A DNA stretch of 64,000 nt from Bugula neritina (taxonomy: Eukaryota > Bryozoa > Gymnolaemata > Cheilostomatida > Bugulidae), in assembly GCA_964035545.1 (NCBI GenBank), contig OZ037768.1, positions 2,965,501 to 3,029,500 of the forward strand, written 5' to 3'. The translations under genes were made by a program, and so were the position numbers. The notes under the pieces were generated by a model. The model saw only the letters and a list, made by a program, of their open reading frames with translations, was not told where the DNA came from and searched no databases. Positions 1-12,286 of the stretch are shown here, piece by piece. The first letter of the stretch is position 1. Every line of letters starts with the position of its first letter.

Positions 1-1082
1 ATGTAATACTGTAACTGTAAGTCTAAGTGTGATAGTGATAGTAATACTGATACTGATAGTAACTCTAAATCAGTAAATGTAATACTAAAGTTATAGTAAT
101 ACTTCTAATTATAGTTATACTAACAGTAATAGTTATACTAGTACTAATAGTAATAGTAATAATCATAATGATGCTGGTACTGATAGTGATAGTCGGCATG
201 ATAGTGATTTTCATATTCATATTGATATTCAAATTCATATTACTTATTATTTATTAATATTAAGATTTAAAATTTCAAGTTATATTTAACCTTATAGCTA
301 CTTGAATGTTTAGACACTTATAGTTATAGTAATAGCTAGAGTTAGACGTTTTACATTTAGGCCTAATAATTTATTTTAATTTATATTAATATAATAATCT
401 TTAATTTGATGTACATTTTAACAAAGTAATAATAGTATTAGATATCATCATATTTATTTGCATTACCATTATGGTGATAGCCATGAGTATTATAGTTATA
501 ATTTTGTAGTCTCTCATGAGTCATGGCTATGCCTATGGTCATTCTTGGTCTGAGTCTCAACAATCAATGTGATCATCACATTTATGTTCTCCAGGGTCGC
601 CAACCAATTCTTCATTACAATGTTTGATTATTGCTTAATTAATTTAATCAGCACAAAGGAGATTAATTAAAAATGGTGAGCATGTTGCTATGGGCAAAAT
701 AGGTGAAGGTTGCTGTTGTAGGAGCAACTGCAGTGACAATCACATGTGCAAAAAGAGGAAAATATGGCAAAAAAATTGAAACTCCTTCTGTGGACCAGCT
801 TTTATAGATCTAGTTAAAAATTCTACACCCATCTTGTATGCTTAGTTAGGCAATGCCAGGACTCAAGCCCTCTTTGATTAGCAAAGCAGTAATAATTTTT
901 ATAATTAGTGGCTTTTAAAATAAACGACATTTTTAATTTCTTTAGTTAAAATTTGATATGATACAAAATAAAATTCATCTTTTACAGTGAGAAGTTAAAG
1001 ATTTGCTAATGGCTTAATTTCATCAAATGTAGACCACTCTGGTATATATTTATTACAAAGAATACAGAAGAAACTCTGCAGC
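1..1082. other. AT-rich region upstream of the ATF2-like gene
   Basis: No coding region is recognisable. The first 240 bases are a degenerate simple array built on ATAGTN and ACTGAT steps. The rest is ordinary AT-rich sequence, presumably holding the promoter and 5' UTR of the gene that starts at 1083; no promoter element could be placed with confidence. Confidence 0.6.
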
Positions 1083-4000
1083 ATGGATGATGATAAACCA
1101 TTTAGTTGCACTTTCAGAGGTTGTAATGAGGTAAAAAAATACCTGAAGTACAATAGATATAATGTATTAGGTTATATACAATATATTAGGTTATATAATA
1201 TAATAGAGATAGTGTGATATATTGTATTTATTATGTCTTGTTATATAATATAGGTAATTTCTTACATTATATTGCCTAACAGATTTAATCTGTTGTATTA
1301 TATAAACTTAATTATCCAATATAATATTATCTATTAAAAATGCTAGATGTATAACCTAATATAATAAATTTAATCTATTATATTATTCTGTTGACATGGT
1401 GTCATTTATTAATAGAAATTTGTGACAGAAGACAGGCTGTCTGTCCATGTTCAGAAACATGATCTCAACTTTGATGGGCTCACAGCTTCATTATTCACAG
1501 GTAAAAATGCCCGCCCTACACAAATAGACTTGTTAGCTAGTTTCACAATGTTGCGCAAACATCATTATGTAGATTTTTTGCTTAGCTTGAAGTTTTAATT
1601 CTTTTATTAAATTGTGAGTGCACAACTTCACGCTATAAATATTCACTAGAGTTAGTGCCGTCATGTCTGAAAAACAAGATTGGTCTAATAGTTGCAAACG
1701 CACACAATATTATGTTGCCAAAGCAGCTTCATTCAAACGCAGTTTTAAAAATAAACAAGTATTGCATTTTTTGGGTCAGCATTTAAAATTTACGATAATA
1801 TAGCGGGTTATCAATCAACGTTGTAGATCAAACACCAACTCCGACCACATTTCTTCGAGATTGTGATAACTTGGGGCTCTTCCAGGATCTTCCTCTCACT
1901 TCAAAGAACCCATTTGATGAATCTTTTAGAAAAGCTGTGAGTGACCCGGATGTAAGTGTTTCAGTTTATGTGAAAAACTTACTAACTGTTACCTAGCAAC
2001 TGTTGTCAGTGTAGCTTAGTAACTATTGCCTAGCAACTGCAGCGATGTAGCTTAGCGACTGTTACCTAGCAACTGCTGTCAGTGTAGCTTAGTGACTGTT
2101 ACCTAGCAACTGTTGTCAGTGTAGCTTAGTGACTGTTACCTAGTAACTGCTGTCAGTGTAGCTTAGTGGCTATTACCTAGCAACTGTTTTCAATGTTTAT
2201 TGGTAACAGATGATTGATGCTATTGTTATAGAAACATATTTTTGTTGATCTCAATTACATTTTTCTTGTTTTATAATTTTGAAAATTGTAGTTGTTCTAT
2301 CAATGCATTAGAGAATAACTCTTGAGTTTATGAAATGTAAAATGTTATCAATTATTCAGAAACAAGTTAGTTTCTTCACAAGAACTGTATGATTTAGACC
2401 GACAGTGCAGGCAATGGAGGTGACACACCACTGCTGCCCGACAGCGCTAATGTCCTTGGCTCTCTCGACACTCCAACATCACTGAAATACTTGCCTAGTT
2501 TCATGAAGTGCAACTCCATCTTCCTCACTCCAGATGTCAATAAACTGCAGACTCAAATGAGCAATGGGAATCTAGATACCCCCTCCTTAGATACTAAGTC
2601 ATCGTCGAAACGGGCTATTCCAGACAGTCCCTTTTCTGCAGCACCCCCCAGCAATCTGCTCTTAGGGCTACCTCGGTCTTCAAGGTCAAGGAAATCTTCA
2701 ACTTCCACCTTGTCAGATTGTGGCGGTTCGGAATCAGTCGTCAGCGTTTCTTCGAGGTAGCGGATTTACAGACATCTTTCCCATCTTTAGAGGTTTTGGT
2801 AAAAATATTTTTACCGCTTGCAACTTAGTTTTCCAGCAGTAATTCTAAGATTAGTATTTCAAATTTCTAGCAGTAGTATTTTTGGTCACTTTGAAGGCTC
2901 AAGTATTTGAGTTGTAATCAATGTAAAATTGTGTAATTATTCTTATGTTTTCAGTGCAGATATTGTTGGGTCAATGACACCTGATGTTATCGAGTCTCCA
3001 ATTGCCCCCGCTATTGGCAGTGTTTCCGGGGAAGACAACTCCGCCATAGTATTAAGTCATGTTCAGCCTCAGCCTAGTGCACCAACAGTGCCGGGTGCGG
3101 TGGCTTTGCCTGCCCTCCCTCTCAAAGTACCAGTGCCTTCGTCTCAAATAGTCACTGCTAGTCTTCCAATTGTATCATCCGTTGTTCCAGCAGTTAACAA
3201 AAACACCCAAAGTGTAGTGCTTCATATAAACAACTTGGGGAAAGTGTGTCTTATACCCGCCTCACAGCAAATAGTAGCTGGCGCAGGCACTCAAGCTAAA
3301 GTTATTCCCGTATCGATGTCTCAAAATCCCGTTAAAGTGACTTCTCACGCCAATGGAATGCAGCCAACTAGCAATACGTCTGCACCTCAGAGCCTTGCAG
3401 CAGACAGTAGTCAGTCATCACTGTCCTTAGCTAAACAGGTTTGTATCAATATAGTAACTAAACTCTAATAATAAATGCTGAGTTCTATAAGGCTGTCAAT
3501 TCTGGCAAGTAATGTTAGTATAAAACTTTCTAGTGGAAGAAAATGTTTTAATTTTTGGTTTATTTAGTATGTACTAATAGTTTGAGGAAGGAATTGCTGA
3601 ATTACCATGATAGACTTGTATGGATTAAATGAAATGTTTAAGATAGTATAATTTCTTGTAATAAAATTACTTGCCCTAATAAAAAACATTGGTTATGTTG
3701 TTAGAACGAAAGTTTCGCATGTAAGTTTCAAATTTCATTAAAAAAATTACAAAATTATTTTTAAACTTGGTGATAAATGTAAGTGTTTAATACTAGAATT
3801 TTTTCAAATTCTTTTAGTAATATGTGCACTACTAAGTGATATTTTACCTCATATAATATATGTATAATGTAAGTAATATATCGTATACTGTATGTAATAT
3901 ATCATATACTGTATGTGGTATATCATATACTGTGTGTAATATATCATATACTTTATGTAATATATCATATACTGTATGTAGTATATCATATACTGTGTGT

Positions 4001-6675
4001 AATATATCATATACTTTATGTAATATATCATATATTCTATGTAATATATCATATAATTCATGTAATATATCATATACTTCATGTAATATATCATATACTC
4101 TATGTAATATATCATATATTCTATGTAATATAACATATATTCTATGTAATATATCATATACTCTATGTAATATGTATGTTAATAGAAACTGAAGCAGGCC
4201 CTCACGAAGCAGCAGCAAACTCAACAGTCAGCAGATGGCACTACCTTGTCAGATACTGAAACCAGTTCTACTAGAAGGTTACTATGCCTGCTATACTATG
4301 CCTGCTATACTATAACTACTATACTATAACTACTATACTATAACTACTATACTATAACTACTATACTATACCTGCTATACTATAACTACTATACTATAAC
4401 TACTATACTATACCTGCTATACTATAACTACTATACTATAAATACTATATTATAAATACTATACTATAACTACTATACTATAACTACTATACTATAACTA
4501 CTATACTATAACCTATGACGACTAATTTAATGAGCCAAAGTACGTGTCAAATATACTGAAAATAAATTCTGGTGATGGGATTTTTTGGAACTAAATTATT
4601 TTCCCTAATAATCACAAAACCTGTTATGAAGAACACCAACTCTTTTAAGCTGTTCACTCATCAGATACAAACTCAGTAAACTTAAGCATAGAGAACTGTC
4701 AATCAAATCTTATCCTGAACTTGCTGCAATTCATCTTGTGTTTTGCATGTATATTGCAGTCGTCACCCCAGCAGCCCTACTAGAGGGTTGAAAAGGATGT
4801 ATAGTAGATCTGATAATGACGAAGAGATGGACAAAAGACTGAAAAGTCTACAACGAAATCGGTAGGTGTTGTATCTAGGTACATAATATATTAATTGTAA
4901 CACATTATAACCTAAGTTATTTTCAATGCAGGAGTTGCCTTCCTTTTTCCTATAAATATTTCACTACTGTGAGCTTGCTCAACTGGCAAAAACACTTTTC
5001 ATCACATATAGACTGTCTTCCCATGCTTTTAGAGCCACTGCTAAGTAAATCCTGCATTGAATTTCATCAGTGAAAGACATTGTGGTAGGCATAAAACATG
5101 GAAAGGCAGTGACAGTAGAATTGTTCCCTGCTGTAGTAATTTTGGGTATACCTTTTGATGTATTCTGGAAAAAACTATCCTGTCTAAAATACGCTACAGT
5201 ATGCCTTGCGTTTTGTAAAATATTATAGTGTTGGGTGTTTTGAAGGGATGCTGCCCGAAGATGCCGGAAAAAGAAAAAGGTGTTTATGCAGTCTCTAGAA
5301 GAACGGTTGAAAGCATCTAATCAGCTGATTGCTCAGTTACAGGTACATCTCTACCGTGCTAATCTAGTTCAATCATCTCCATCAGTTGTTAATGAGTACT
5401 CACTGATGACTCACTCAGATTTACTGATGACTCACTCAGACTCACTGGTGACTCATCGATGAATCATTATTTTTACAAAACCTGGTCACCTGAAAATTAT
5501 GTCAAAATCATGATGCCTCTTTCAAATCTGATTTGTGATGTACATTGCTATAGCAGTCTGTGTATGTTATTGTAAAACAATCTATTAGGAGTTATTACTT
5601 CTTTAACAATTTTTTGTTCTTCTATAGTCTGAAAACACTAAACTGAAAGTAGAGATTGCCCAACTAAAGAGTCTATTTATAGCGCACAAAGACTGTGAGG
5701 TTACCAAAATGCAAATAACTGAGGGCTCGCTCTCATCATACCCGTAAGTGTTCATTAATCGACTTTCAAATCCCATTCTATGTTGAATTTGAGTGAAGTT
5801 ATGTCCTGCAGTTGTTTCACTTCCTTTGACCGCATTTCACAATGCAGTACTCAATTTTTTAATACCTCTGATAAAGCAGGTATTGCCACTGTAGATTTCC
5901 ACACAAACTGCTGCGAAAACTTTGCACAGGCTATGAAATAGGACTGTTGTGTGCAGATTTCATGTGGACAAAAAAGCTAAACGAATGCTGTGTAAACTCC
6001 TCTGTGGTAGTGATCTAATTGACTGGCAGTTCAGCATATGGCTTTGCACTCTAAATTCTGCTCCATATGGCAGGACCCTCATAACTTTTCTAACAGTAAA
6101 ATAGTATTCTTGCAGCTCACTTATAATTACAGTTAATAAACACCTTTTCTATATAATTTGTATATAATTCATATGTTGCAGTCTCTCCTAGCAGTCAATA
6201 TCCTGGCAGCACTCCGTCCTCAGTGCTGCCTCATTCTTTGTGCAGGTTAGTTTTTTTCAAGTTATGTCCATGTTTATTTTGTCATTGAGCAACAATTATA
6301 AATAAGTATAGTATAGTATAACAGATGGTGCTGGGTGTGGCAGTATATTATAGCATATAATGCAAATAGTGCATTATATTATAGCATATAATGCAAATAG
6401 TGCATTATATTATAGCATATAATGCAATTAGTACAGTATATTATAGCATATAATACAAATAGTACAGTATATTATAGCATATAATACAAATAGTACAGTA
6501 TATTATAGCATATAATACAAATAGTACAGTATATTATAGCATATGATATGACTAGCATTTATATACCCCTGTATGCTGTTAACACGGTTTGATTATTTGT
6601 AATTTCAGAAACATTTTATTTGGCAGATGGAGTATTGTTTATGGAAAGTGGAAGAAAAAGACAACTCCCTACTAA
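1083..6675 (+). CDS. ATF2: ATF2/ATF7/CREB5-like bZIP transcription factor
   Basis: Stress-activated DNA-binding factor that would dimerise through its zipper and bind CRE/AP-1-type sites in the nucleus. Exons: 1083-1130, 1416-1500, 1827-1951, 2398-2756, 2955-3438, 4186-4277, 4760-4861, 5246-5342, 5628-5743, 6192-6245, 6609-6675; all phases join and give about 542 residues (human ATF2 is about 505). The start MDDDKPFSC opens a C2H2 finger with C9, C14, H27 and H31. Next comes the DQTPTPT motif (residues 45-51), the known JNK/p38 phosphorylation segment of ATF2. The middle is Ser/Thr/Pro/Val-rich. The basic region (NRDAARRCRKKKKV) and leucine zipper are in exons 7-9, ending in the family's AHKDC motif. 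The last two exons are less sure: reading on from exon 10 would stop within 50 bp. ATF7 or CREB5 orthology is equally possible. Confidence 0.93.
1980..2195. repeat. 37-bp minisatellite in ATF2-like intron 3
   Basis: About six imperfect copies of a 37-bp unit containing GTTACCTAGCAACTG, starting about 30 bp after the exon 3 donor. Each copy holds inverted halves (GTTACC and GCAAC). Confidence 0.85.
3850..4182. repeat. 21-bp minisatellite ending at the ATF2-like exon 6 acceptor
   Basis: About fifteen copies of a 21-bp unit of the type TAATATATCATATACTGTATG. The period is a multiple of three, so both strands are open in several frames; those frames are repeat translations, not genes. The array runs to within a few bases of the AG at 4184-4185, so it supplies the tract before the 3' splice site. 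Confidence 0.9.
4281..4512. repeat. 14-bp minisatellite starting at the ATF2-like exon 6 donor
   Basis: About sixteen copies of TATAACTACTATAC with CCTGC variants, beginning four bases after the end of exon 6 (4277). Together with the 21-bp array on the other side it leaves a 92-nt exon enclosed by two unrelated minisatellites. Confidence 0.9.
5396..5462. repeat. Short ACTCA-rich tandem repeat, ATF2-like intron 8
   Basis: About three to four imperfect copies of a roughly 20-bp unit containing TGATGACTCACTCAGA, about 55 bp after the exon 8 donor. Each copy contains TGACTCA, an AP-1-like site, possibly by chance. Confidence 0.6.
6335..6550. repeat. 31-bp minisatellite, ATF2-like intron 10
   Basis: About seven copies of a 31-bp unit containing ATTATAGCATATAATGCAAA, between exon 10 and the proposed last exon. 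Confidence 0.85.
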
Positions 6676-6974
6676 ACACAAGATACTTCAATGTCACTGC
6701 ATGCTAGTTGCCAGTGTAACCACAATATGTATATCAAAGTAATTTTTTGTAGATAATATTTAACTACATTATGATTTTAAACCGAATTATTTTTTGCTTC
6801 ACATTTTTATTCCATTTTTACATAACTGTTTACAGTATTTTGTTACTAAGGCAATAATTATCAACGCCTCTTCCAAAGTTGAAAGTTTGAGAGTCAAGCA
6901 AATTATGTCATCTATATTGGGTTCAGCTGCTTATGAAATTAAACATGAACATCTCCTGCCAACACACTTTGTCG

Positions 6975-7185
6975 TATCATTAGAGAGCTTGACGTTTACT
7001 GATTCTCATCTGCATAAAGTGTAGTATGTGTAGAAAATAATATATAATTTAGGAAAACTTAAATGTCCAAAAAAGGTATCATTTGACCTTACATTTTCCT
7101 TCACATAGCATATAGTTTGTTGGGCTATTTCATACATGTTTATGCTTAGCAAATTTCTCTCATCTCAGGCTCTCTAATGATACAT
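6975..7185. repeat. Imperfect inverted repeat in ATF2-like 3' region
   Basis: TATCATTAGAGAGCTTGA near 6975 is matched on the other strand near 7185 with one mismatch, and a further GCATAAA match follows inside. This could be a long hairpin in the 3' UTR or the ends of a small palindromic element; no target-site duplication was identified. Confidence 0.4.
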
Positions 7186-8036
7186 AAAATAGAATACCTC
7201 AACAGCCATTTTGATTCAAATTCGTACCTGCATTACCACTAGGGGTGAAGGTTGTTATTACCATATGTTTACAATTATTCAAATTTTATATTATATATTG
7301 CTTTTTATATTATATTTTATTTTTATTGTATAATTCTGAATGTGTCTAATAAGATTACCAACTCAAATCGTATTGTCCTCTTTTTTATACATAATCATAA
7401 CATAGATTAGTACATCACAAGTAATCTTCACACAACTGCAGCTTAGGGTTTTGGGAATACTGAAAGATGGTGTAAGTTTCAGCAGGTTTAAAAATAGGCA
7501 TTGCCCACCCAAATGACATGTCAAGAGACATAAATCCAACGGAAAAAATAAAGCAATACCACACCTGCTAGTGTTACACAGTATAGCACAACTTCTACTA
7601 TCACTGTGTTTCCAAGCTGCGGGTTATTTAATGGATTTTTCGTTCATGTTTTGGAAACAGTTGCATAGAGTTAAACCATAAGTTCATGCAAACCGCAATC
7701 ACAAATTTATCTGAATGAGCATCCATTTGTATAATGCCATAGAAATGTATACGTACAAGTTATTGTAGGAATGTTAGTGCTGACCAGTAGATGCATGTAA
7801 CACCAGTTAATCTTGCAAACCATGCATTGATCACTCTAAGCCCATGCTGCTTATATTTGCTTAAACATTTTCAAACTTGACATTATTTGTCTCAGCAAGG
7901 ATTATTTACTATCTTGAAGTAGGCTTTGTTGATTATTATGCGGTGCTTTTTATATCTAGAGTTGATAATTGACCAAGAATTGATTGTCCACGTTATACCT
8001 GATTCTGTAATATCTACATATATCAAATATAATTTT

Positions 8037-8130
8037 ACACACAGTATGTACTAATGTACACATACAGTATGTACTAATACTCACATAAAGTATGCACTAA
8101 TATTCACATACAGTATGTACTAATGTAAAC
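8037..8130. repeat. Short tandem repeat, about 29 bp unit
   Basis: Four imperfect copies of CACATACAGTATGTACTAAT plus a few bases, in non-coding sequence. Confidence 0.75.
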
Positions 8131-9900
8131 TGCATAACCATGAATGTTATAGTAACCATAAAACTTTGTTACGCTACATGATTTATAATGCTGGCATTCA
8201 CTTATTGTAATATACAGTGGTTAGTGCAGCATTGTTGGGTAACGCCCACTCTAGTAGCCCAAGTAAAGCTGATTCGTGTAAAGAAAACAGCTGCCCACTT
8301 TCTAGTGCCTAACTCTATCTCGTTACAACTTATTGCTACATGCCTTTGTAGCAGTTTTTTACATTCTTCGTAGCCTGGGGGCACCAAGTAAGTTTATTAT
8401 CCTTGTGTGAGCTTTATTAGTTTATTGGCAATAACTGGGTGCTACGGGCTATTACTATATAGTAATTAGAACAAAAATTATGTCTAATCAATGTTAAGAT
8501 AGCCTGTAAGGGCAGCCTCGGCAATGATTCGCTCACTTTTGTCAAGTGCGGCAGCATTTCTTTCACTTTACAATGGCAGCATCTACTCTTGAGTAATTGG
8601 TTTATATATATTATGATGTCATTAGCTAACTGCTGCTTGCACTTTCCATTTTATGCTCTCTTCGCAAACTGTTAGAATTCCCTCTTGCATCTTCTTATGA
8701 TACGCCAACATCACTCGTCACGCTCAGTGTAAGTTTTTTAGTATTTCTTAGAGCACTACTTGTTTGTAAACTTAAGTTTGTTGATGCACGGCGTTTGACT
8801 TTGTAGTATAGTACAGCTATAATCATAGGTAAAAGTGTGAAGCACTCTTTAAAGCAGTGATATGGAACATGAAACCCTTTAGTAGAAATTGTTATTTCAC
8901 TAATCGCTCAAAACTTCACTAACAAGTTGCATCAGTTACATGCTTGCTTACGGTTTATGTAACATAAACATGTTTACTTAATTGCAATGAATAAGCTTTT
9001 GGATTTGTACCAGCATCATGTTTTGATGAATTCTTGGCAAATATGGAGTTGAAATCTTTAATAATACAGTCTCAACTTAATATATGTAATATTGGCAGTT
9101 TTAAAAACCTTTGTTTTTATTAGATAGGTGTCTCTAAAATTAGCAACTTTTAGAAGATTCACCATAACTTTCTTTCATATATATTGGAGTAGAGCGTATC
9201 TCGCCTATTGCAACACTGAAAAACACTAAAAACTGCTGCAATTTCCACATGGTTTCATATTTGGCTGTTTTTATTGTTTCTATCTGTGTACTATGAACAT
9301 TATCAGCTTAGAGATAATATATAAATGTTGTATTTTGGCCAAGCATACTATAAAGTTCGTGATAACTTTCCTTCTAAACAAGTGTATTGTAGGTCACTTA
9401 TGCGTGTGCTAGCAATTTACAATGCCAAGTGGCAACATAATACTATATTATTCGTAATTTTATTCTTCATTCTATTTGTTTATCAGCTGTAATAGTCTAA
9501 AATGCTAGACAATGCGGTAGAATAAAACTCAATGCATTCATATGAACTCAGGTAGGTTGCTAATATATGAACGCATGCATTGCTGAGAGTACTGGATATG
9601 CTATAGAGATAACCTACTTTTTATACAAAAGGAAAATATTATGACGAGTTTTAACAAAAAATACTCAACAGTTTATAATTTGTAAGTTTCACCCATGGGC
9701 AGTCATGGAGCACATAAACTTTTACTCTGATCTGAAGAATCAAAACCCATGCAGCTATATGGTGAAAATGCAAATAATGTTAGATATTATACATGTAGTA
9801 TAGACTCCGTATAATATTGTTAGATAGAGGAGATCTTCTAGTTAATAGAACATGCTGTATATATTATACATCACACCAAATGAGAGCATTATCTGTCTAT

Positions 9901-10151
9901 AGTATAATACACTGAATAAAAAAGCTCATACAAGTTTATAGTCGCTATTCCTATCAGAAACCCTGATGGAAAAGGGTTTTTTAAAGCGGGCTAGGATAAG
10001 GACTTATTCAGATGGAGAACAGAAGCAATTATGACTGAGTGCTCTTCCTAACATTACCAATGGCCTTTACTGGGATTCGAACCCATGACTTCGTGTTTAC
10101 TAGGCCAACGCTCTAACCGTTAGACCCTATATAAGTATAATACACTGAATA
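9901..10151 (-). mobile_element. tRNA-derived SINE, family 1, reversed copy with 18-bp TSD
   Basis: Read on the minus strand the element starts with a tRNA-like head containing an A-box-like GGTCTAACGGTTAGAGC and a B box GGGTTCGAATCCC, followed by an unrelated body of about 140 bp. It is flanked by a perfect 18-bp direct repeat (AGTATAATACACTGAATA at 9901-9918 and 10134-10151), the footprint of target-primed insertion. The element proper is 9919-10133. A second copy lies at 17313-17534. Perfect flanks suggest fairly recent movement; the reverse transcriptase would come from a LINE elsewhere. Confidence 0.9.
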
Positions 10152-10898
10152 TCATATAATACTGTAAAGCTCAACACGTGACTTCCATTGCATGTTGGTG
10201 CAAGCTGGACAATCTAGAATACATTTCATATCATACTATACATATATTATATTATACAATTTTATACTGTAATTATATTGCGTATTATATTATGTAAATG
10301 AGAAGGTGGTTAATTTTTTAATGTATATTTTTAATTTTAACACTTACATATATAGCACTTTTCTGCAAAACTAAAACAACATTTTAGTTCAGCTATTAAA
10401 CTTTGTTCTGATTTATTTCTAAGCTGTAAATTTTACGAAAACTAGCACGTGTATCCAATTTATATTGACAGCAACTGTTAACTGTAGCTGCTGCTGCTAC
10501 TGCTGCTGCCGTGACTAGTGGTACTCATATTAACTTATTTAATTAATGAAGAGGTTTTCCATTCCTTGAAGAATAACTCCTTGAGCTCAAATTCTATTGT
10601 ACATTACAACTTATATTATTACTGTAAACACAATTTTGGGATTAAGCTTAAATCTAACTCTTGTAAGAGTTAAACATAAAACTCATAGCTATAAAATCTT
10701 ACTGCAAAAACTCTACCTACTTTTTTTATTAAAAATATATTTTAACTTTTTTTAGCTCAAATAACTGTATCAAGTTTATTGTTTCATAAAATCCTACAAT
10801 ATATAATTGTAGTTCTCAAGAATAGAGTTATAAATTCCTTAGCACTTGGAGCTGCAGTACATGTACCTTATGCATGTACTATCTACATGTAAGTCACT

Positions 10899-12286
10899 AT
10901 GGAGCACGTCTTGCTTCTCTCCACGCTCTCTCTTCTCTTGGGATTATCTCTCTCTCAAGATATGTTTTTCATAGGTATGTCATGCAATAACTAATTATAC
11001 TTATTATATATATACCTCTATTAATGTGTATTTATGCTCTCACAGTTAAAAAAATACAGAAGTGCTTCACTTACCACATCCATTTATTATACATTTAAAT
11101 GATGAAATAATTTGATAGCATTGGAAAATAATTGTTGACAAATAATATCTGTGTATACTGTGTGTATACTGTGTATGTACTGTGTATGTACTGTGCATGT
11201 ATGTACTGTGTGTATACTGTGTATATATTGTGTATGCATGTTGTAGACGTCATTGACTGCTACAAATGTGTAGGAAAGGCAAACAACAGCTCTTGCTCAG
11301 ATCCCTTCGTAAGAGAAGAGAAAGATATTAATGAGGTCAAGGTCATACCATGTAATAGAGGAGCTTGTCTGAAGAGGTTACTTAAATCTAGTGAGTTACT
11401 ATTATATATACTTTACCTGCACATACTTTACTTATACATATACTTTGCCTACATGTATACTTTACCTACATGTATACTTTACCTACATATACGCTTTACC
11501 TACATATATTTTACCTACATATATACTTTACCTACATGCATACTCTATCTGCATATACTTTCTTACCTATACATATACTTTACTTACATGGTGTACGGTA
11601 GTAAACAGGAAGTCTTTGTACATATAGTGCATAACTGACTACATTTTAAATAAAATAAGCAAAAGTGTTAATCCGTAAGGTCAGCTAATAAAACAAATTG
11701 CATGGCTTTCCTGTATTGCGGGTCCTGATTTAAACAGACCGAGTATGGTACTGAAATTGTTGGGGGTTTAAACCCATTTTTTACCAAACTAGAAAGTATT
11801 CTACTCTACCATTTGTGCCACCTTAACAATAGTATGCAGAGATATTCACCCTTATATCTCTAGTAGACTTCAGTCAGTCAGTCAGTCAGTCAGTCAGTCA
11901 GTCAGTCAGTCAGTCAGTCAGTCAGTCAGTCAGTCAGTCAGTCAGTCAGTCAGTCTTCTTATCAACACCTGCACTAAATGACCTTTCTCTGCCTAATGTG
12001 AAATGTTATTTCAGTATGAAGAATAGTCAGTCTTACAGTCTCGGGTCACATGACATTGCCACTATCATTTTATGTCTTAGACGGAACACCTATGATAATG
12101 AGAACGTGCACGAATGAACTGGACTTCAAACTTCCTCTGGTAAACAACGTCTGCCAAAAAGAGAGCGATGGGTTCGGGTATTTGTGTATGTGTGGCAGAG
12201 ACTTATGCAATGGAGCAGTACACGGATCTGCTGCTTCTTTATTTGTATTAACTGGAGTTATCTTTTCATTTTTTGTATTGATGTAG
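10899..12286 (+). CDS. Ly6/uPAR (quiver/sleepless-like) GPI-anchored protein A
   Basis: Small three-finger protein of the Ly6/uPAR/quiver group; members sit on the outer cell surface and often modulate receptors or ion channels, but the partner of this one is unknown. Exons: 10899-10974, 11247-11390, 12081-12286; about 141 residues. Visible: a Leu/Ser-rich signal peptide (residues 1-19), then DCYKC, SSCSDPF, a GACLKR segment, RTC, and the closing LCMCGRDLCN motif that marks the fold. Ten cysteines lie in the mature part, enough for five disulfides. The hydrophobic C-terminus (SLFVLTGVIFSFFVLM) with no basic tail fits a GPI signal. The start was chosen because it gives the signal peptide. Exon 2 has a minisatellite on each side. 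Confidence 0.88.
11140..11240. repeat. TGTGTATACTG repeat ending at Ly6 A exon 2 acceptor
   Basis: Degenerate tandem TGTATACTGTG units running up to the TTGTAG acceptor at 11241-11246. Confidence 0.75.
11398..11592. repeat. CTTTACCTACATATA repeat starting at Ly6 A exon 2 donor
   Basis: About twelve imperfect 15- to 16-bp units (TACTTTACCTACATATA type), starting within ten bases of the exon 2 donor at 11391. Reading frames through it are repeat translations. Confidence 0.85.
11872..11955. repeat. (GTCA)n microsatellite
   Basis: About twenty uninterrupted GTCA/CAGT tetranucleotides in intron 2 of Ly6 A. Confidence 0.97.

Larger units (their letters stand above)
6676..10898. other. Non-coding interval between ATF2-like and first Ly6-like gene
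   Basis: Holds the likely 3' UTR of the ATF2-like gene, an inverted repeat near 6975-7185, a short tandem repeat at 8037-8130 and a SINE at 9919-10133. Several exon-like pieces with donor consensus occur at 8250-8730 but do not join into a recognisable protein. No other gene was recognised. Confidence 0.6.

Noticed and set aside
3844-4224. Overlapping open frames on both strands (Tyr/Ile/Leu/His repeats)
   Set aside because: Translations of the 21-bp intronic repeat.
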